Source: Pseudomonadales bacterium (lineage in GTDB: Bacteria > Pseudomonadota > Gammaproteobacteria > Pseudomonadales > Ketobacteraceae). Taken from it: DNA of 57,771 bases. How positions within the stretch are numbered: position 1 is the first letter of the stretch; every line of letters starts with the position of its first letter. The stretch covers positions 1 to 57,771 of the forward strand of contig JAGUVW010000012.1 in NCBI GenBank assembly GCA_020062665.1, written 5' to 3'. Positions 8,127 through 16,203 of this stretch are shown here, one piece after another. The position numbers were made by a program, and so were the translations under genes. The notes under the pieces were generated by a model that did no database searches, had not been told where the DNA came from, and worked only from the letters and a program-made list of their open reading frames with translations.

Positions 8127-9305
8127 ATGTTTCATTATTTAAAGTTCTTTCTGTTTCACGGCATCGGCCTGCTGTCGATACTGTTTTTCACCCTGGGCAA
8201 CGACTGGATGACCTGGGGCTTCCTCGGTATTTTTGTTGGCTACATTGCGCTGGATGCGGTGCTGGGCGACGACATCAGCATTCCCGATTATCAGCACCCG
8301 GATATTCTCACCTGGCAACTGTGGCTGGCGCTGCCGCTGCTGAGTGCCATCGTGTTCGCGTTTCTGTGGCAGGTGAGCAGTGATGATCCGCTGGGTTATG
8401 GCGCGCTGATCCAGTCCGTCACCGGTTATGACATTTTTACGGCGCGGGATGCCAATAGCGGCTGGAACCTGTTCTGGGGTGTGATCATGTGCGGCCTGAT
8501 GATCGGCATGGTGGGCACCATTACCGGTCACGAACTCACCCACCGCACCTGGGACAAGGTGTCGATGTTCGTCGGGCGCTGGCTGCTGGCGTTCAGCTTC
8601 GACAGCAATTTCTCCATCGAGCACGTGTACGGTCATCACCGCTACGTGTCCACCACCGAAGATCCTGCCACCGCGCCGCGCGGTCGCAACGTCTATGCCC
8701 ACATTCTGATTTCAACCCTGCGTGGCAACATCAGTGCGTGGAATATCGAGAAGGAGCGTCTGCAGAAAAAACGCCTGGCGCTGCTTTCCCATCACAACAT
8801 GGCGATTCGTGGTTATCTGATGAGTGCGCTGATTCTGGCGCTGGCCTATCTGATGGGCGGCTGGATGACGCTGCTGTTTTTCATCGCCGCCGGTGCCTGG
8901 GGCAAGGCGCTGCTGGAAATCGTCAACTACATGGAACACTACGGCATGGTGCGCAATCCGCACACACCAGTGCAGCCGCGCCATTCCTGGAACACCAACA
9001 AACGCTTCAGCAGCTGGTCCATGTTCAACCTGACCCGTCACTCCCATCATCACGCGCAAGGCGAGGTGCCCTACCACGAACTGAAGCCGTACCACGACGC
9101 ACCGATGATGATCAACGGCTACCTCGCCACGATTGCCGTCGCGCTGATTCCGCCGCTGTGGCACAAGCTGATGACGCCGAAAGTGCTGGACTGGGATGCC
9201 CGTTACGCCACGGCTGAAGAATTGAAGCTGGCAGAGGAAGCGAATCGCAGAAGCGGCATCAAGTCACTGCAGAACGTGCACTACAACCAGCTGCAATCCG
9301 CCTGA
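8127..9305 (+). CDS. AlkB/XylM-family membrane diiron hydroxylase
   Basis: A 392-residue integral-membrane oxygenase with several hydrophobic helices. The diiron histidine boxes are HELTH (135-139), HVYGHHR (166-172), NYMEHYG (267-273) and HSHHHA (305-310). These are the hallmarks of alkane 1-monooxygenase and xylene monooxygenase. It probably hydroxylates terminal methyl groups of alkanes or alkyl aromatics. The dedicated ferredoxin reductase just upstream, without a rubredoxin gene, argues for a XylMA-like two-component system. A strong terminator follows. Substrate range is inferred only from family membership. Confidence 0.92.
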   Translation: MFHYLKFFLFHGIGLLSILFFTLGNDWMTWGFLGIFVGYIALDAVLGDDISIPDYQHPDILTWQLWLALPLLSAIVFAFLWQVSSDDPLGYGALIQSVTGYDIFTARDANSGWNLFWGVIMCGLMIGMVGTITGHELTHRTWDKVSMFVGRWLLAFSFDSNFSIEHVYGHHRYVSTTEDPATAPRGRNVYAHILISTLRGNISAWNIEKERLQKKRLALLSHHNMAIRGYLMSALILALAYLMGGWMTLLFFIAAGAWGKALLEIVNYMEHYGMVRNPHTPVQPRHSWNTNKRFSSWSMFNLTRHSHHHAQGEVPYHELKPYHDAPMMINGYLATIAVALIPPLWHKLMTPKVLDWDARYATAEELKLAEEANRRSGIKSLQNVHYNQLQSA

Positions 9306-9337
9306 GATATTTTCTTGCGGGCATGATCCCGTCTTGC

Positions 9338-9369
9338 GGGCCGGCGCACCCCAACGCCGGCCCTTTTTT
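9338..9369 (+). terminator. Rho-independent terminator after the hydroxylase gene
   Basis: A 9-bp perfect stem, GGGCCGGCG with CGCCGGCCC, an 8-nt loop and six T residues, 33 nt after the hydroxylase stop. It ends the two-gene operon. Confidence 0.92.
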
Positions 9370-9372
9370 CTG

Positions 9373-10737
9373 TCACGCCGGATGCTGGTGCGCGGCAGGC
9401 GTTTCCTTGTAGCGGGAAGGATCGGTGGTGTACTCGGCATGGCCGTACTCCACCAGCAGATCGTCGATGCGGCGGATCAGCAGTTTGTCCAGCAGACGGT
9501 TGGCCAGCGGCACATCCTCGAATACCCGGGTCGCCACCACTTGCGGCAGCAGGAAAGCCCCGGCGGCCACGAACTTGGCGTAGTCCAGCGGCGTCGGTTT
9601 CACCCCCATCTGTTCCGCCCGCGACTTCTCATAGTCGGTCAGAAACACCCGGGTGAAAAACACCTTGGAAAAACTCTTCTCGAACTGGTTGAAGATCTTA
9701 CTCTTCAGCGACTTGTCGGTGGGCAGATAAGCGCCCATGGTGGAGCGCACCAGCTCGCCACAGGTTTCGTCGTCATAGCCGTCACGCAGGGTGCCGGCGT
9801 AGGTCAGCATGGTATCGACGATGCCGCGGGGTGAATCCGGCAGCAGATCTTCGGGCAGGCCGAGCAGGTAACTCTGATAGCGGCACAGCTCCACGATCGC
9901 GCGCTCGCGCTTGGTGAAACTCTTGCGCCGTTGCCGCACCACGTTGAACGCGGTGGTGAACGCCGGAATGGTACCGGCGGGCATCTGATCCACCTGCGGA
10001 ATCGGAATGCCGTAAACATTCACATCCCACTTCTTCGAACGCTTGAGAATATTGAAGCGCACCATGGAGTGCATCAGCCGCACCAGCGCCGCCGCCTTGA
10101 AACCGGCACCATGACGCTCCAGTGCTCCCGGCAGCGTGGCAGTGGTGAAAAAGCTGGCGGTTTCTTTCACCCGCTGCACCGAGGATTCGCTGGACAGCGC
10201 GCCCGTGAGCGCCATCGGCAACCCGGAATATTTGTTCATGAAAGTGGCAACGAAAGCGCCGCGAATCGCAAACGGCACCACGGTGGCCATCTGGCTGCGG
10301 CTGACGCGGGCACCTTCCCGCACCAGTTCCATATCCACCCAATCCGGCATCCGCTCCATGGCGTGAATGAAATCCACCAGCTCCTGCGGCGCATCGGGCA
10401 CCGCGTCGAGGCCCTTCTCGCAGGCAGTGGACAGCATCTCGATCAGGCGCCGGAAGCCATACTTCGGCATCAGCGCGGCATAGGCATCCGCCACCGTGTC
10501 ACCCAGCATGGTGTAGGCCAGCGCCCGCTGTACCCGCTCGTCATCGGCCAGAATATTGCCCCGGTATTTGCGCGCCAGTTTCACCGGCAGCAGGCTCTTG
10601 TCCGCCAGCGTGCCGGCAAAGCGCTCGGGCACGATGCTGAAATCCACATCGCCATAGAGGGAGGGAATCCGGGTTTTCTGCTCCAGCACCTGGGCCTGGA
10701 GGATGTGCAGGGGGGTCGGCATGGTGGCTACGCTCAC
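9373..10737 (-). CDS. Oxygenase MpaB/Lcp family protein (DUF2236)
   Basis: A 454-residue soluble, mostly helical protein of the DUF2236 family. The family includes the latex-clearing heme oxygenase Lcp and fungal MpaB. The motif VRLMHSMVRFN at 219-229 is shared in form with the second family member at 34288-35379 (VRLLHAMVRKY), and its His223 is a possible heme ligand. There is no signal peptide, so unlike Lcp it should act in the cytoplasm. It is convergent to the hydroxylase operon. A palindrome 19 nt upstream of the start may be its operator. Substrate is unknown; a lipid or isoprenoid is a guess. Confidence 0.8.
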   Translation of the reverse strand: MSVATMPTPLHILQAQVLEQKTRIPSLYGDVDFSIVPERFAGTLADKSLLPVKLARKYRGNILADDERVQRALAYTMLGDTVADAYAALMPKYGFRRLIEMLSTACEKGLDAVPDAPQELVDFIHAMERMPDWVDMELVREGARVSRSQMATVVPFAIRGAFVATFMNKYSGLPMALTGALSSESSVQRVKETASFFTTATLPGALERHGAGFKAAALVRLMHSMVRFNILKRSKKWDVNVYGIPIPQVDQMPAGTIPAFTTAFNVVRQRRKSFTKRERAIVELCRYQSYLLGLPEDLLPDSPRGIVDTMLTYAGTLRDGYDDETCGELVRSTMGAYLPTDKSLKSKIFNQFEKSFSKVFFTRVFLTDYEKSRAEQMGVKPTPLDYAKFVAAGAFLLPQVVATRVFEDVPLANRLLDKLLIRRIDDLLVEYGHAEYTTDPSRYKETPAAHQHPA

Positions 10738-10755
10738 TCGATGTCATTGTTGTTT

Positions 10756-10773
10756 TAGAACCCACGAGTTCTA
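10756..10773. promoter_or_regulatory. Operator-like palindrome upstream of the first DUF2236 gene
   Basis: TAGAAC and GTTCTA form an exact 6-bp inverted repeat with a 6-nt spacer, 19 nt before the ATG at 10737. The 18-bp size suits a TetR-type dimer. No cognate regulator gene is adjacent. Confidence 0.5.
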
Positions 10774-10880
10774 TGGCGAGCGTAGTACCAATCGGTCAGG
10801 TCGGGCAATGTGATTAAGCGCCAACCTGAGTGAAGAATGGCTAACTGCCTGATTCGGTGGATATCGAATGGCGGAAATCG

Positions 10881-11357
10881 TCAGCGCCGGCGCGCGTCCG
10901 AGCGTGTTTCACCCGCCTGCCAGACCCGGTAACGCACTTCGAAACCCTCCGGCACATACACCACCAGGGGCAGCTTGCTGTTGTAACGCACCAGCGCCTG
11001 CTCACCCCGCACGGGCACGAAGGCCGGGCGGGGTGACTCGCCTGGCGGACAGGCCATCTTGGTGGACACTGGCGGCCCGACTTTTTCCAGCACGTAATAG
11101 GTGTAGCCCCAGCCTTCAGCCACTTTCTCGCTCAGCTCACCGCCCAGCATGACCCGGTTGCAATCCACCTGCAGGGTCTTGCCCGCCAGGATTTCGATTT
11201 TGAACTGATCTTCGCTGGATTGCGGCGCCAGCTCGATCACGAGGCGCTGATAGCCGGACGCAGGTGCGGGATAGGGTTTCATCAGTTTGTCATCCGCGCC
11301 GACGGAAGCGCAGGACAGCGCACCGAGGGCGGGAATGAGCCAGAGGATTTTTTTCAT
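10881..11357 (-). CDS. eco: Ecotin-type periplasmic serine protease inhibitor, Lys at P1
   Basis: A 158-residue exported inhibitor of trypsin-fold serine proteases, acting in the periplasm as a dimer. Ecotin signatures are PYP near the mature N-terminus, QVDCNR (Cys66), the repeat EGWGYTYYVLEKVG, the reactive loop PVSTKMACP (Cys103) and RYNSKLPLVVYVPEGFEVRYRVW. Cys66-Cys103 matches the known disulfide. In E. coli ecotin the scissile bond is Met-Met; here the P1 position is Lys100 and P1' is Met101, which should favour trypsin-like targets. A signal peptide is present. Cys16 could allow lipid modification, but the lipobox is poor. It is divergent from the next gene. Confidence 0.95.
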   Translation of the reverse strand: MKKILWLIPALGALSCASVGADDKLMKPYPAPASGYQRLVIELAPQSSEDQFKIEILAGKTLQVDCNRVMLGGELSEKVAEGWGYTYYVLEKVGPPVSTKMACPPGESPRPAFVPVRGEQALVRYNSKLPLVVYVPEGFEVRYRVWQAGETRSDARRR

Positions 11358-11478
11358 CGTCGTTCCTTGGGTGATGGGGACGCTTATGCCCGATTTTTGG
11401 CTGTGTTAACCTGCCCGGAGTCAGGTTTCACAACAGGAAGCCTGATATTCATATCAATAAATCAAAAGGGACTACAAG

Positions 11479-13215
11479 ATGAAATATGGATATTCACGGC
11501 TGTACAAGCCGGTACTGGCTATTGCCTTGACCACGGGAGCCCTCGCCGCCTGCTATCAATCGGTTTGGAAGGCGGACTATCAATCGGATGTGGAAAATGG
11601 CCGCAACTATGCATTGACCAGCGCGGTGGATGCGCAGGGAAATTTGCTGGTGGGGGGCAGCAGCACCGTGGCCATTACCCAGGACGCAGGCGGCAACGAC
11701 ATCGTCCACTTTCAACCCACCATATTGAAATACGCTCCCAACGGAACACTGCTCTGGGAATTTCACTTTGATAACGAGCAGCGCCGCACGACTGCGAGCC
11801 CCGCCACTGCATCCAACAGCGAATATCAAGGCGGCGCCGAAATCCAGCATCTGGTCACTGATACGGCAGGCAATATCTACGCCGCAGGCATTGTGCCGGG
11901 AACCAATTACAGCAGCGATTTCCAAAACTATGACGTCGCTGTATTCAGCCTCGACGTCAACGGAAGCCTGTTGTGGAGCCGCGTCATCGAGCAGCCAGCT
12001 CAAGACTCAACGCTCACATTGGGTTTAAGCGAGTCCCACAAACTGCTGCTGGGCGTGCATCACTATGACCATCTGTCGGCCGGCAATCCAGCATCCACGT
12101 CGGTGCTGGCCCTGAATCCGAACGACGGCAATATCATCTGGCAACACCAGCATCCGGCATCGCCGGTCTGGGGTGACCCTACTCTTCACGCACCCCATAA
12201 TGCATTGCCGATAAATCCGGCCCGCGCAACAACCAATGACAATCGCATCGCCATCGCCCAACGCGCTACTGACCTTGCTGATGCCATCTACGTCTACGAT
12301 GAAAACGGCGATCTGGTTTGGCACTACCAGCCAGAGCTGGAGGCCGCAGTAGCGACAGATGTTGGCATTGCCTGTTCGGGCGATGTGTGGTTGTTCGATC
12401 GCACTACAGGACTTGCATTTGCAGGTGATGACTTGATTGTATCGCGCAGCCAGACGCTTTATTCCTGCGGCATCTCTGCTTCATGGCTATCACTGGATCG
12501 TCGTGGTGTCGCTGGCAATCTGGTATGGACCACTCAAATTGCAGATCCGCAAAATTCGAACAGCGACAATCAAAATCAAGCCTATGAAGACTTCGTCAAC
12601 GGAGAAACCAGCTGGTTTGCGCCCTTTTTTGTTCACTCACAGTTCAGCGACGCGCATCTGGTCACCACACATGACCATGTCTACCTGGCAACCAGCGCCG
12701 TTTCCAGCTATGCGTCCCCTTTGATAGCCAGCTATCCACACACCCATGCGACCGTAACGTCGATGGTGGCAGCGGTTTCCCTGGGCGGTGAATCACTGTG
12801 GTCAAAATCACTGGCAAAAACACCTGTGATCGTTCGCAATGCCATAGGCAGGGAATCCATCGACAGCACATGGGTTGCGATTGCGGATCTCACTCTGAAT
12901 TCTGCAGATCAACCGGTGATTGCACTTAATGAATTTTCTACGCAAGGCGCAGTCTACTATGTGAATGCGTTGAAGTTCACACATCTCACCAAGGTGACCA
13001 GCCGTCTGATGGCGTTTGATTCCGCTACAGGCAAGCAGGATTCCTTTGGTTCTGAAGAGAATTATCTGGCCCGCGATGTCGCAACCAATGCGAGAAAGGG
13101 AGTGTTCAAGCTGGGCGACAATTTTCATTACCGTCCCGGCTTCAAATACTACATTCCCACCAATATCCCGGACGCACCCGCGCACATGCACATCAGTCAC
13201 TACCGTGCACGGTAA
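11479..13215 (+). CDS. Putative lipoprotein with PQQ-type beta-propeller repeats
   Basis: A 578-residue protein with a lipobox LAAC (Cys25) after a hydrophobic signal, so probably an outer-membrane lipoprotein. Repeats such as ALTSAVDAQGNLLVGGSS, ILKYAPNGTLLWEF, HLVTDTAGNIYAAG and VFSLDVNGSLLWSR are propeller blades of the PQQ/SBBP sort. They suggest a 6-8 bladed binding scaffold. No catalytic motif was found. The coding sequence is visibly less GC-rich than its neighbours, with many A/T third positions, and it lies next to a shortened gene, which fits later acquisition. An AAGGGA site precedes the ATG. Function unknown. Confidence 0.75.
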   Translation: MKYGYSRLYKPVLAIALTTGALAACYQSVWKADYQSDVENGRNYALTSAVDAQGNLLVGGSSTVAITQDAGGNDIVHFQPTILKYAPNGTLLWEFHFDNEQRRTTASPATASNSEYQGGAEIQHLVTDTAGNIYAAGIVPGTNYSSDFQNYDVAVFSLDVNGSLLWSRVIEQPAQDSTLTLGLSESHKLLLGVHHYDHLSAGNPASTSVLALNPNDGNIIWQHQHPASPVWGDPTLHAPHNALPINPARATTNDNRIAIAQRATDLADAIYVYDENGDLVWHYQPELEAAVATDVGIACSGDVWLFDRTTGLAFAGDDLIVSRSQTLYSCGISASWLSLDRRGVAGNLVWTTQIADPQNSNSDNQNQAYEDFVNGETSWFAPFFVHSQFSDAHLVTTHDHVYLATSAVSSYASPLIASYPHTHATVTSMVAAVSLGGESLWSKSLAKTPVIVRNAIGRESIDSTWVAIADLTLNSADQPVIALNEFSTQGAVYYVNALKFTHLTKVTSRLMAFDSATGKQDSFGSEENYLARDVATNARKGVFKLGDNFHYRPGFKYYIPTNIPDAPAHMHISHYRAR

Positions 13216-13223
13216 ATCCAAGA

Positions 13224-13245
13224 GGGGCTCCCGCGAGCCCCTTTT
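13224..13245 (+). terminator. Rho-independent terminator after the propeller lipoprotein gene
   Basis: GGGGCTC and GAGCCCC pair across a 4-nt loop (CCGC) and are followed by TTTT. The stem starts 9 nt after the lipoprotein stop and its T-run touches the stop of the convergent small gene. Confidence 0.85.
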
Positions 13246-13437
13246 CTATTTTCCCCGGTAGCTGCGATCGATGTGCGCGATTTCCTGATCGCCTTCACTC
13301 ACGGCAACAAAATCGACACAGCCATAATCGGAAAAGGCTTTTTCGCGCATACGTTGGGCAGTGGTGCTGTACTCGGCGTCGAGCGCGTTGATACGAGCTT
13401 TGAAAATCACCACGTAGCGGGCGTCCTGTCTGCTCAT
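13246..13437 (-). CDS. Shortened antibiotic-biosynthesis-monooxygenase-like protein
   Basis: A 63-residue protein. The first 50 residues (RYVVIFKARI, EYSTTAQRMREKAFSDYGCVDF, EGDQEIA) match the first half of the ABM (dimeric alpha-beta barrel) family. The usual middle part (SYW...WK.H.EH..AQ) is absent, and the sequence passes straight into HIDRSY, which resembles the normal C-terminal strand (KVERAY). This looks like an in-frame internal deletion of about 30-35 residues. The product is probably not a working ABM enzyme and may be a decaying gene. It lies 13 nt downstream of the SRPBCC-SDR gene on the same strand. Confidence 0.6.
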   Translation of the reverse strand: MSRQDARYVVIFKARINALDAEYSTTAQRMREKAFSDYGCVDFVAVSEGDQEIAHIDRSYRGK

Positions 13438-13450
13438 GACACCGCATCCC

Positions 13451-14851
13451 CTAATTCGATCGTTGAAAAGATTCCGTCAGTTGCTGCAACGCCTGATGGA
13501 GCTGCTCCCGCTTTGCGGGCGAGGTGTCGGTGCCCTTGATGATCTCGCTGGTGTGAATCTGGCGATCAAGCCAGAATTCGCCGTTACAGGTGAGCGGTTC
13601 CGGCGCGGCTGCAAGCCAGACGATGGTATCCGCACCCTGCACGGTATCGCGCAGAAACGGTTTGGTGATGCGATAGAATTCCGGTAGTGAATCCTGCACC
13701 GCCTGGGTGTCCGCCCAACCGGGATGCATGGCGTGGAAAATCACGTTGTGATTGTCCGGCTGCTGCGCCCACCAGCGCGTCATGTCGAGCAATCCCCGCT
13801 TGGCGCGTGCGTAGGCTTTGGCGCCATTGTAGGGTTCGTTGGCGTACTGCAAATCGTCCAGTCGCACCGGCTGCGTGTAAAGGCCGCCGGAGACCACGTT
13901 GATCACGCGCCCACCGCGCTGACGCAACAGAGGTAACAGTAACTCCGTCAGTACAAACGGACTGAGCAGCAGCAACGCCAGGGATTTTTCGAAGCCTTCA
14001 CTGGTCACTTCACGCTGATTGAACAGCGCGCCGGCATTATTGATCAGCACGTCGATAGGTTTGCCTTCCTGCAACAGTGTTTGCGCCACTGTCTGGGTTT
14101 GCGCCAGGGAATTCATGTCGCCGGTCAGCACACGAATGTCGGCGCCACAACGTTCCTTTACCGCCTGTTGCAATGCCTGCGCCTTGTTGCCATCCCGCGC
14201 CACCACAATGAGATTCGCACCCATGTCCGCCAGCGCCAGCGTCGCCGCGCGCCCCAGACCTGACGTGGCGCCAGTGATCAGAATGTTCTTACCGCGCAGA
14301 TCAAACAGCAGTCCGTTCCAGCGTTTTTTTCCCTGCAGATAGCCGCGCCGGGTGAAATGCAGCATGCCAGGCAGAATGGCCTTGTCTTTCCAGCCTGCGT
14401 AGCGCTGCACTGGCATGGGTTGGTAATTCAGCGTGCGCGTCAACGCGGCTATGGCCGCATCTACATTGCGCCGCACCAGAGGTGCCAGCAGCGGCGCAAT
14501 TTTCTTGAAACCTTCTGCATAGTGCACGCGGACCTGATAGCGCAGAGTGGTGGCGCCTGTAGCGGACGTTTCCAGCGTGATGGTATCGGTGACGGTGTAC
14601 ACGTCCGCCCTGCCCTGCAGCACCAGACGACGGGGCGAATCGTACTCAAGAATTTCGTACTGCAGCGTGGAGGTGTTGCCAAGAAACTGCACGTGCACTT
14701 CAAACTGTGTGCCGACTGCTGGTTTTCCGGCTGTCAGCTTTTCCGCCCGCGTCACCGATGGGTCCCACTCGATCACCCGGTGAAACTGGGCAAGATAGTC
14801 CAATACCTGCTCGGCTGAACGCTGTGTGGTCAGGGTACGTTCCAGTTCCAT
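13451..14851 (-). CDS. SRPBCC-SDR fusion, DHRS12-like oxidoreductase
   Basis: A 466-residue two-domain protein. Residues 1-150 form a SRPBCC/polyketide-cyclase-like lipid-binding fold (RSAEQVLDYLAQFHRVIEWDPSV). Residues about 185-445 form a short-chain dehydrogenase with ITGATSGLGRA (NAD(P) site), NNAG, VVSGG (catalytic Ser) and YARAK (Tyr-x3-Lys). The SDR part is of the DHRS12 type, for which bacterial fusions with SRPBCC are known. A hydrophobic substrate held by the first domain and reduced or oxidised by the second is a reasonable inference. The substrate is unknown. Confidence 0.85.
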   Translation of the reverse strand: MELERTLTTQRSAEQVLDYLAQFHRVIEWDPSVTRAEKLTAGKPAVGTQFEVHVQFLGNTSTLQYEILEYDSPRRLVLQGRADVYTVTDTITLETSATGATTLRYQVRVHYAEGFKKIAPLLAPLVRRNVDAAIAALTRTLNYQPMPVQRYAGWKDKAILPGMLHFTRRGYLQGKKRWNGLLFDLRGKNILITGATSGLGRAATLALADMGANLIVVARDGNKAQALQQAVKERCGADIRVLTGDMNSLAQTQTVAQTLLQEGKPIDVLINNAGALFNQREVTSEGFEKSLALLLLSPFVLTELLLPLLRQRGGRVINVVSGGLYTQPVRLDDLQYANEPYNGAKAYARAKRGLLDMTRWWAQQPDNHNVIFHAMHPGWADTQAVQDSLPEFYRITKPFLRDTVQGADTIVWLAAAPEPLTCNGEFWLDRQIHTSEIIKGTDTSPAKREQLHQALQQLTESFQRSN

Positions 14852-14988
14852 GTGCTGATCCTGGCCTCGCGCTGGAAAGAGACGTCAGTTAAACCTTAAG
14901 GCTGCGCGGTTGCAAGCGGTGTCATGGAAATGTCGAGGGGTTGTCCCGGCTGCAATCTGAAAATGCGACGGTCAACAACAGCGCCCAT

Positions 14989-15022
14989 AAAAAACGGGAT
15001 CTGCGACTGACAGATCCCGTTT
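14989..15022 (-). terminator. Rho-independent terminator of rpoH
   Basis: On the minus strand the 12-bp perfect stem AAACGGGATCTG/CAGATCCCGTTT with a 7-nt loop runs into a continued T-run. It lies about 30 nt after the rpoH stop. Confidence 0.92.
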
Positions 15023-15051
15023 GGGGTTGACTCTTCGATGAAAGGAAACGC

Positions 15052-15909
15052 TTACGCTTCCAGCATCGCGTCCTTCAGTTTCTTCATCGCATTCTTTTCC
15101 AGCTGGCGAATACGCTCGGCAGACACATCATACTTGGCCGCCAGATCGTGCAGAGTGGATTTGTCGTCGGCGAACCAGCGCTGCTCCAGAATGTCGCGGC
15201 TGCGCTCGTCGAGCTTTTCCAGCGCCAGATGCAGGCGGGCGTGGTGAGTGTTGTCCCAGTCGTCCTGTTCCAGCTGCAGGGCCGGATCAGCGTTTTCGTC
15301 TTCGATATAGAACACCGGCGCCTGCGACGCAGTTTCATCGTCCGCATCCACTGGCGCGTCAAAGGAGGTATCAAATGCGCCCAGGCGGCCTTCCATCTCG
15401 CGCACGTCGGCGGCGTCCACTCCCAAGTCAGCGGCGATGGCATCGATTTCGTCGTTGGTCATCCAGCCCAGGCGTTTTTTCTGGCTGCGCAGGTTGAAGA
15501 ACAGTTTGCGTTGCGCCTTGGTGGTGGCGATTTTGACAATGCGCCAGTTGCGCAGCACGTATTCATGAATTTCGGCTTTGATCCAGTGCACCGCGAAGGA
15601 CACCAGACGCACACCGACCGTGGGATCAAAACGTTTGACCGCTTTCATCAGACCCACGTTGCCTTCCTGAATCAGGTCGGCCTGGGGCAGGCCGTAGCCG
15701 CTGTAGGATTTGGCGATGTGCACAACAAAGCGCAGATGAGAAAGCACCAGCTGACGGGCGGCTTCAACGTCGCCGTCGAAATAGAAGCGTTCTGCCAGGG
15801 ACTTTTCTTCTTCCACACTCAGCAGGGGGATGCTGTGAACCCCGTGCAGGTAGGATTCCAGGTTCATGCCCGGAGTGGTCACAAAGGCAGGCTGAAGGGC
15901 TTTACTCAT
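15052..15909 (-). CDS. rpoH: RNA polymerase heat-shock sigma factor RpoH (sigma32)
   Basis: A 285-residue group 3 sigma factor that directs transcription of chaperone and protease genes. Region 2 shows [13 protein letters not shown] and [17 protein letters not shown]. The RpoH box QRKLFFNLR is at 133-141. Region 4 ends with [42 protein letters not shown] lies 12 nt before the ATG. Upstream are a sigma32-like promoter and a perfect CIRCE operator, so control by both sigma32 itself and HrcA is suggested. In Pseudomonas rpoH directly follows ftsYEX; here it lies 36 kb away but in the same relative orientation. Confidence 0.98.
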   Translation of the reverse strand: MSKALQPAFVTTPGMNLESYLHGVHSIPLLSVEEEKSLAERFYFDGDVEAARQLVLSHLRFVVHIAKSYSGYGLPQADLIQEGNVGLMKAVKRFDPTVGVRLVSFAVHWIKAEIHEYVLRNWRIVKIATTKAQRKLFFNLRSQKKRLGWMTNDEIDAIAADLGVDAADVREMEGRLGAFDTSFDAPVDADDETASQAPVFYIEDENADPALQLEQDDWDNTHHARLHLALEKLDERSRDILEQRWFADDKSTLHDLAAKYDVSAERIRQLEKNAMKKLKDAMLEA

Positions 15910-15942
15910 GGTTGGTGAACCTCCATCAAGGTCTGGTCGAGT

Positions 15943-15969
15943 TTAGCACTCTCGACATTGGAGTGCTAA
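15943..15969. promoter_or_regulatory. Perfect CIRCE element (HrcA operator) in the rpoH leader
   Basis: TTAGCACTC, a 9-nt spacer and GAGTGCTAA match the CIRCE consensus at all 18 arm positions. It starts 33 nt upstream of the rpoH ATG, inside the predicted transcribed leader. HrcA bound here would repress rpoH; the repeat could also form an mRNA hairpin. No hrcA gene is in the window. Confidence 0.9.
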
Positions 15970-16021
15970 TAGCGCCAGAAGTTCCCCGTCCAGGGGACGT
16001 CCCGTACAACAGGGGGACTGT

Positions 16022-16052
16022 ATTTATGGGCCTTGGCGGGGAAGTTTTCAAG
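16022..16052 (-). promoter_or_regulatory. Sigma32-like promoter of rpoH
   Basis: On the minus strand CTTGAAA (16052-16046), a 15-nt spacer and CCCATAAAT (16030-16022) fit the heat-shock promoter pattern CTTGAAA-N11-16-CCCCATNT with one change. A sigma70 reading (TTGAAA, 17 nt, CATAAA) overlaps it. Transcription would start near 16014 and pass through the CIRCE before rpoH. Confidence 0.6.
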
Positions 16053-16203
16053 GGGCTCGGTACCCCGCGGACGCCCAAAAAGTAAACATCATTTACGATC
16101 GTGCGCGTGCTGGGCGCTTGTGGCCGACCCAGGAGGGGCGATTCCCGCGTTTTCCCGTTGGGAACCATCCCCCGCGCGCTGCCATAGCCCAGGCAACCGG
16201 TTG

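Noticed and set aside
15943-15969. Reading the rpoH repeat as a rho-independent terminator
   Set aside because: It lies before a gene, has no T-run, and matches the CIRCE consensus at every arm position.
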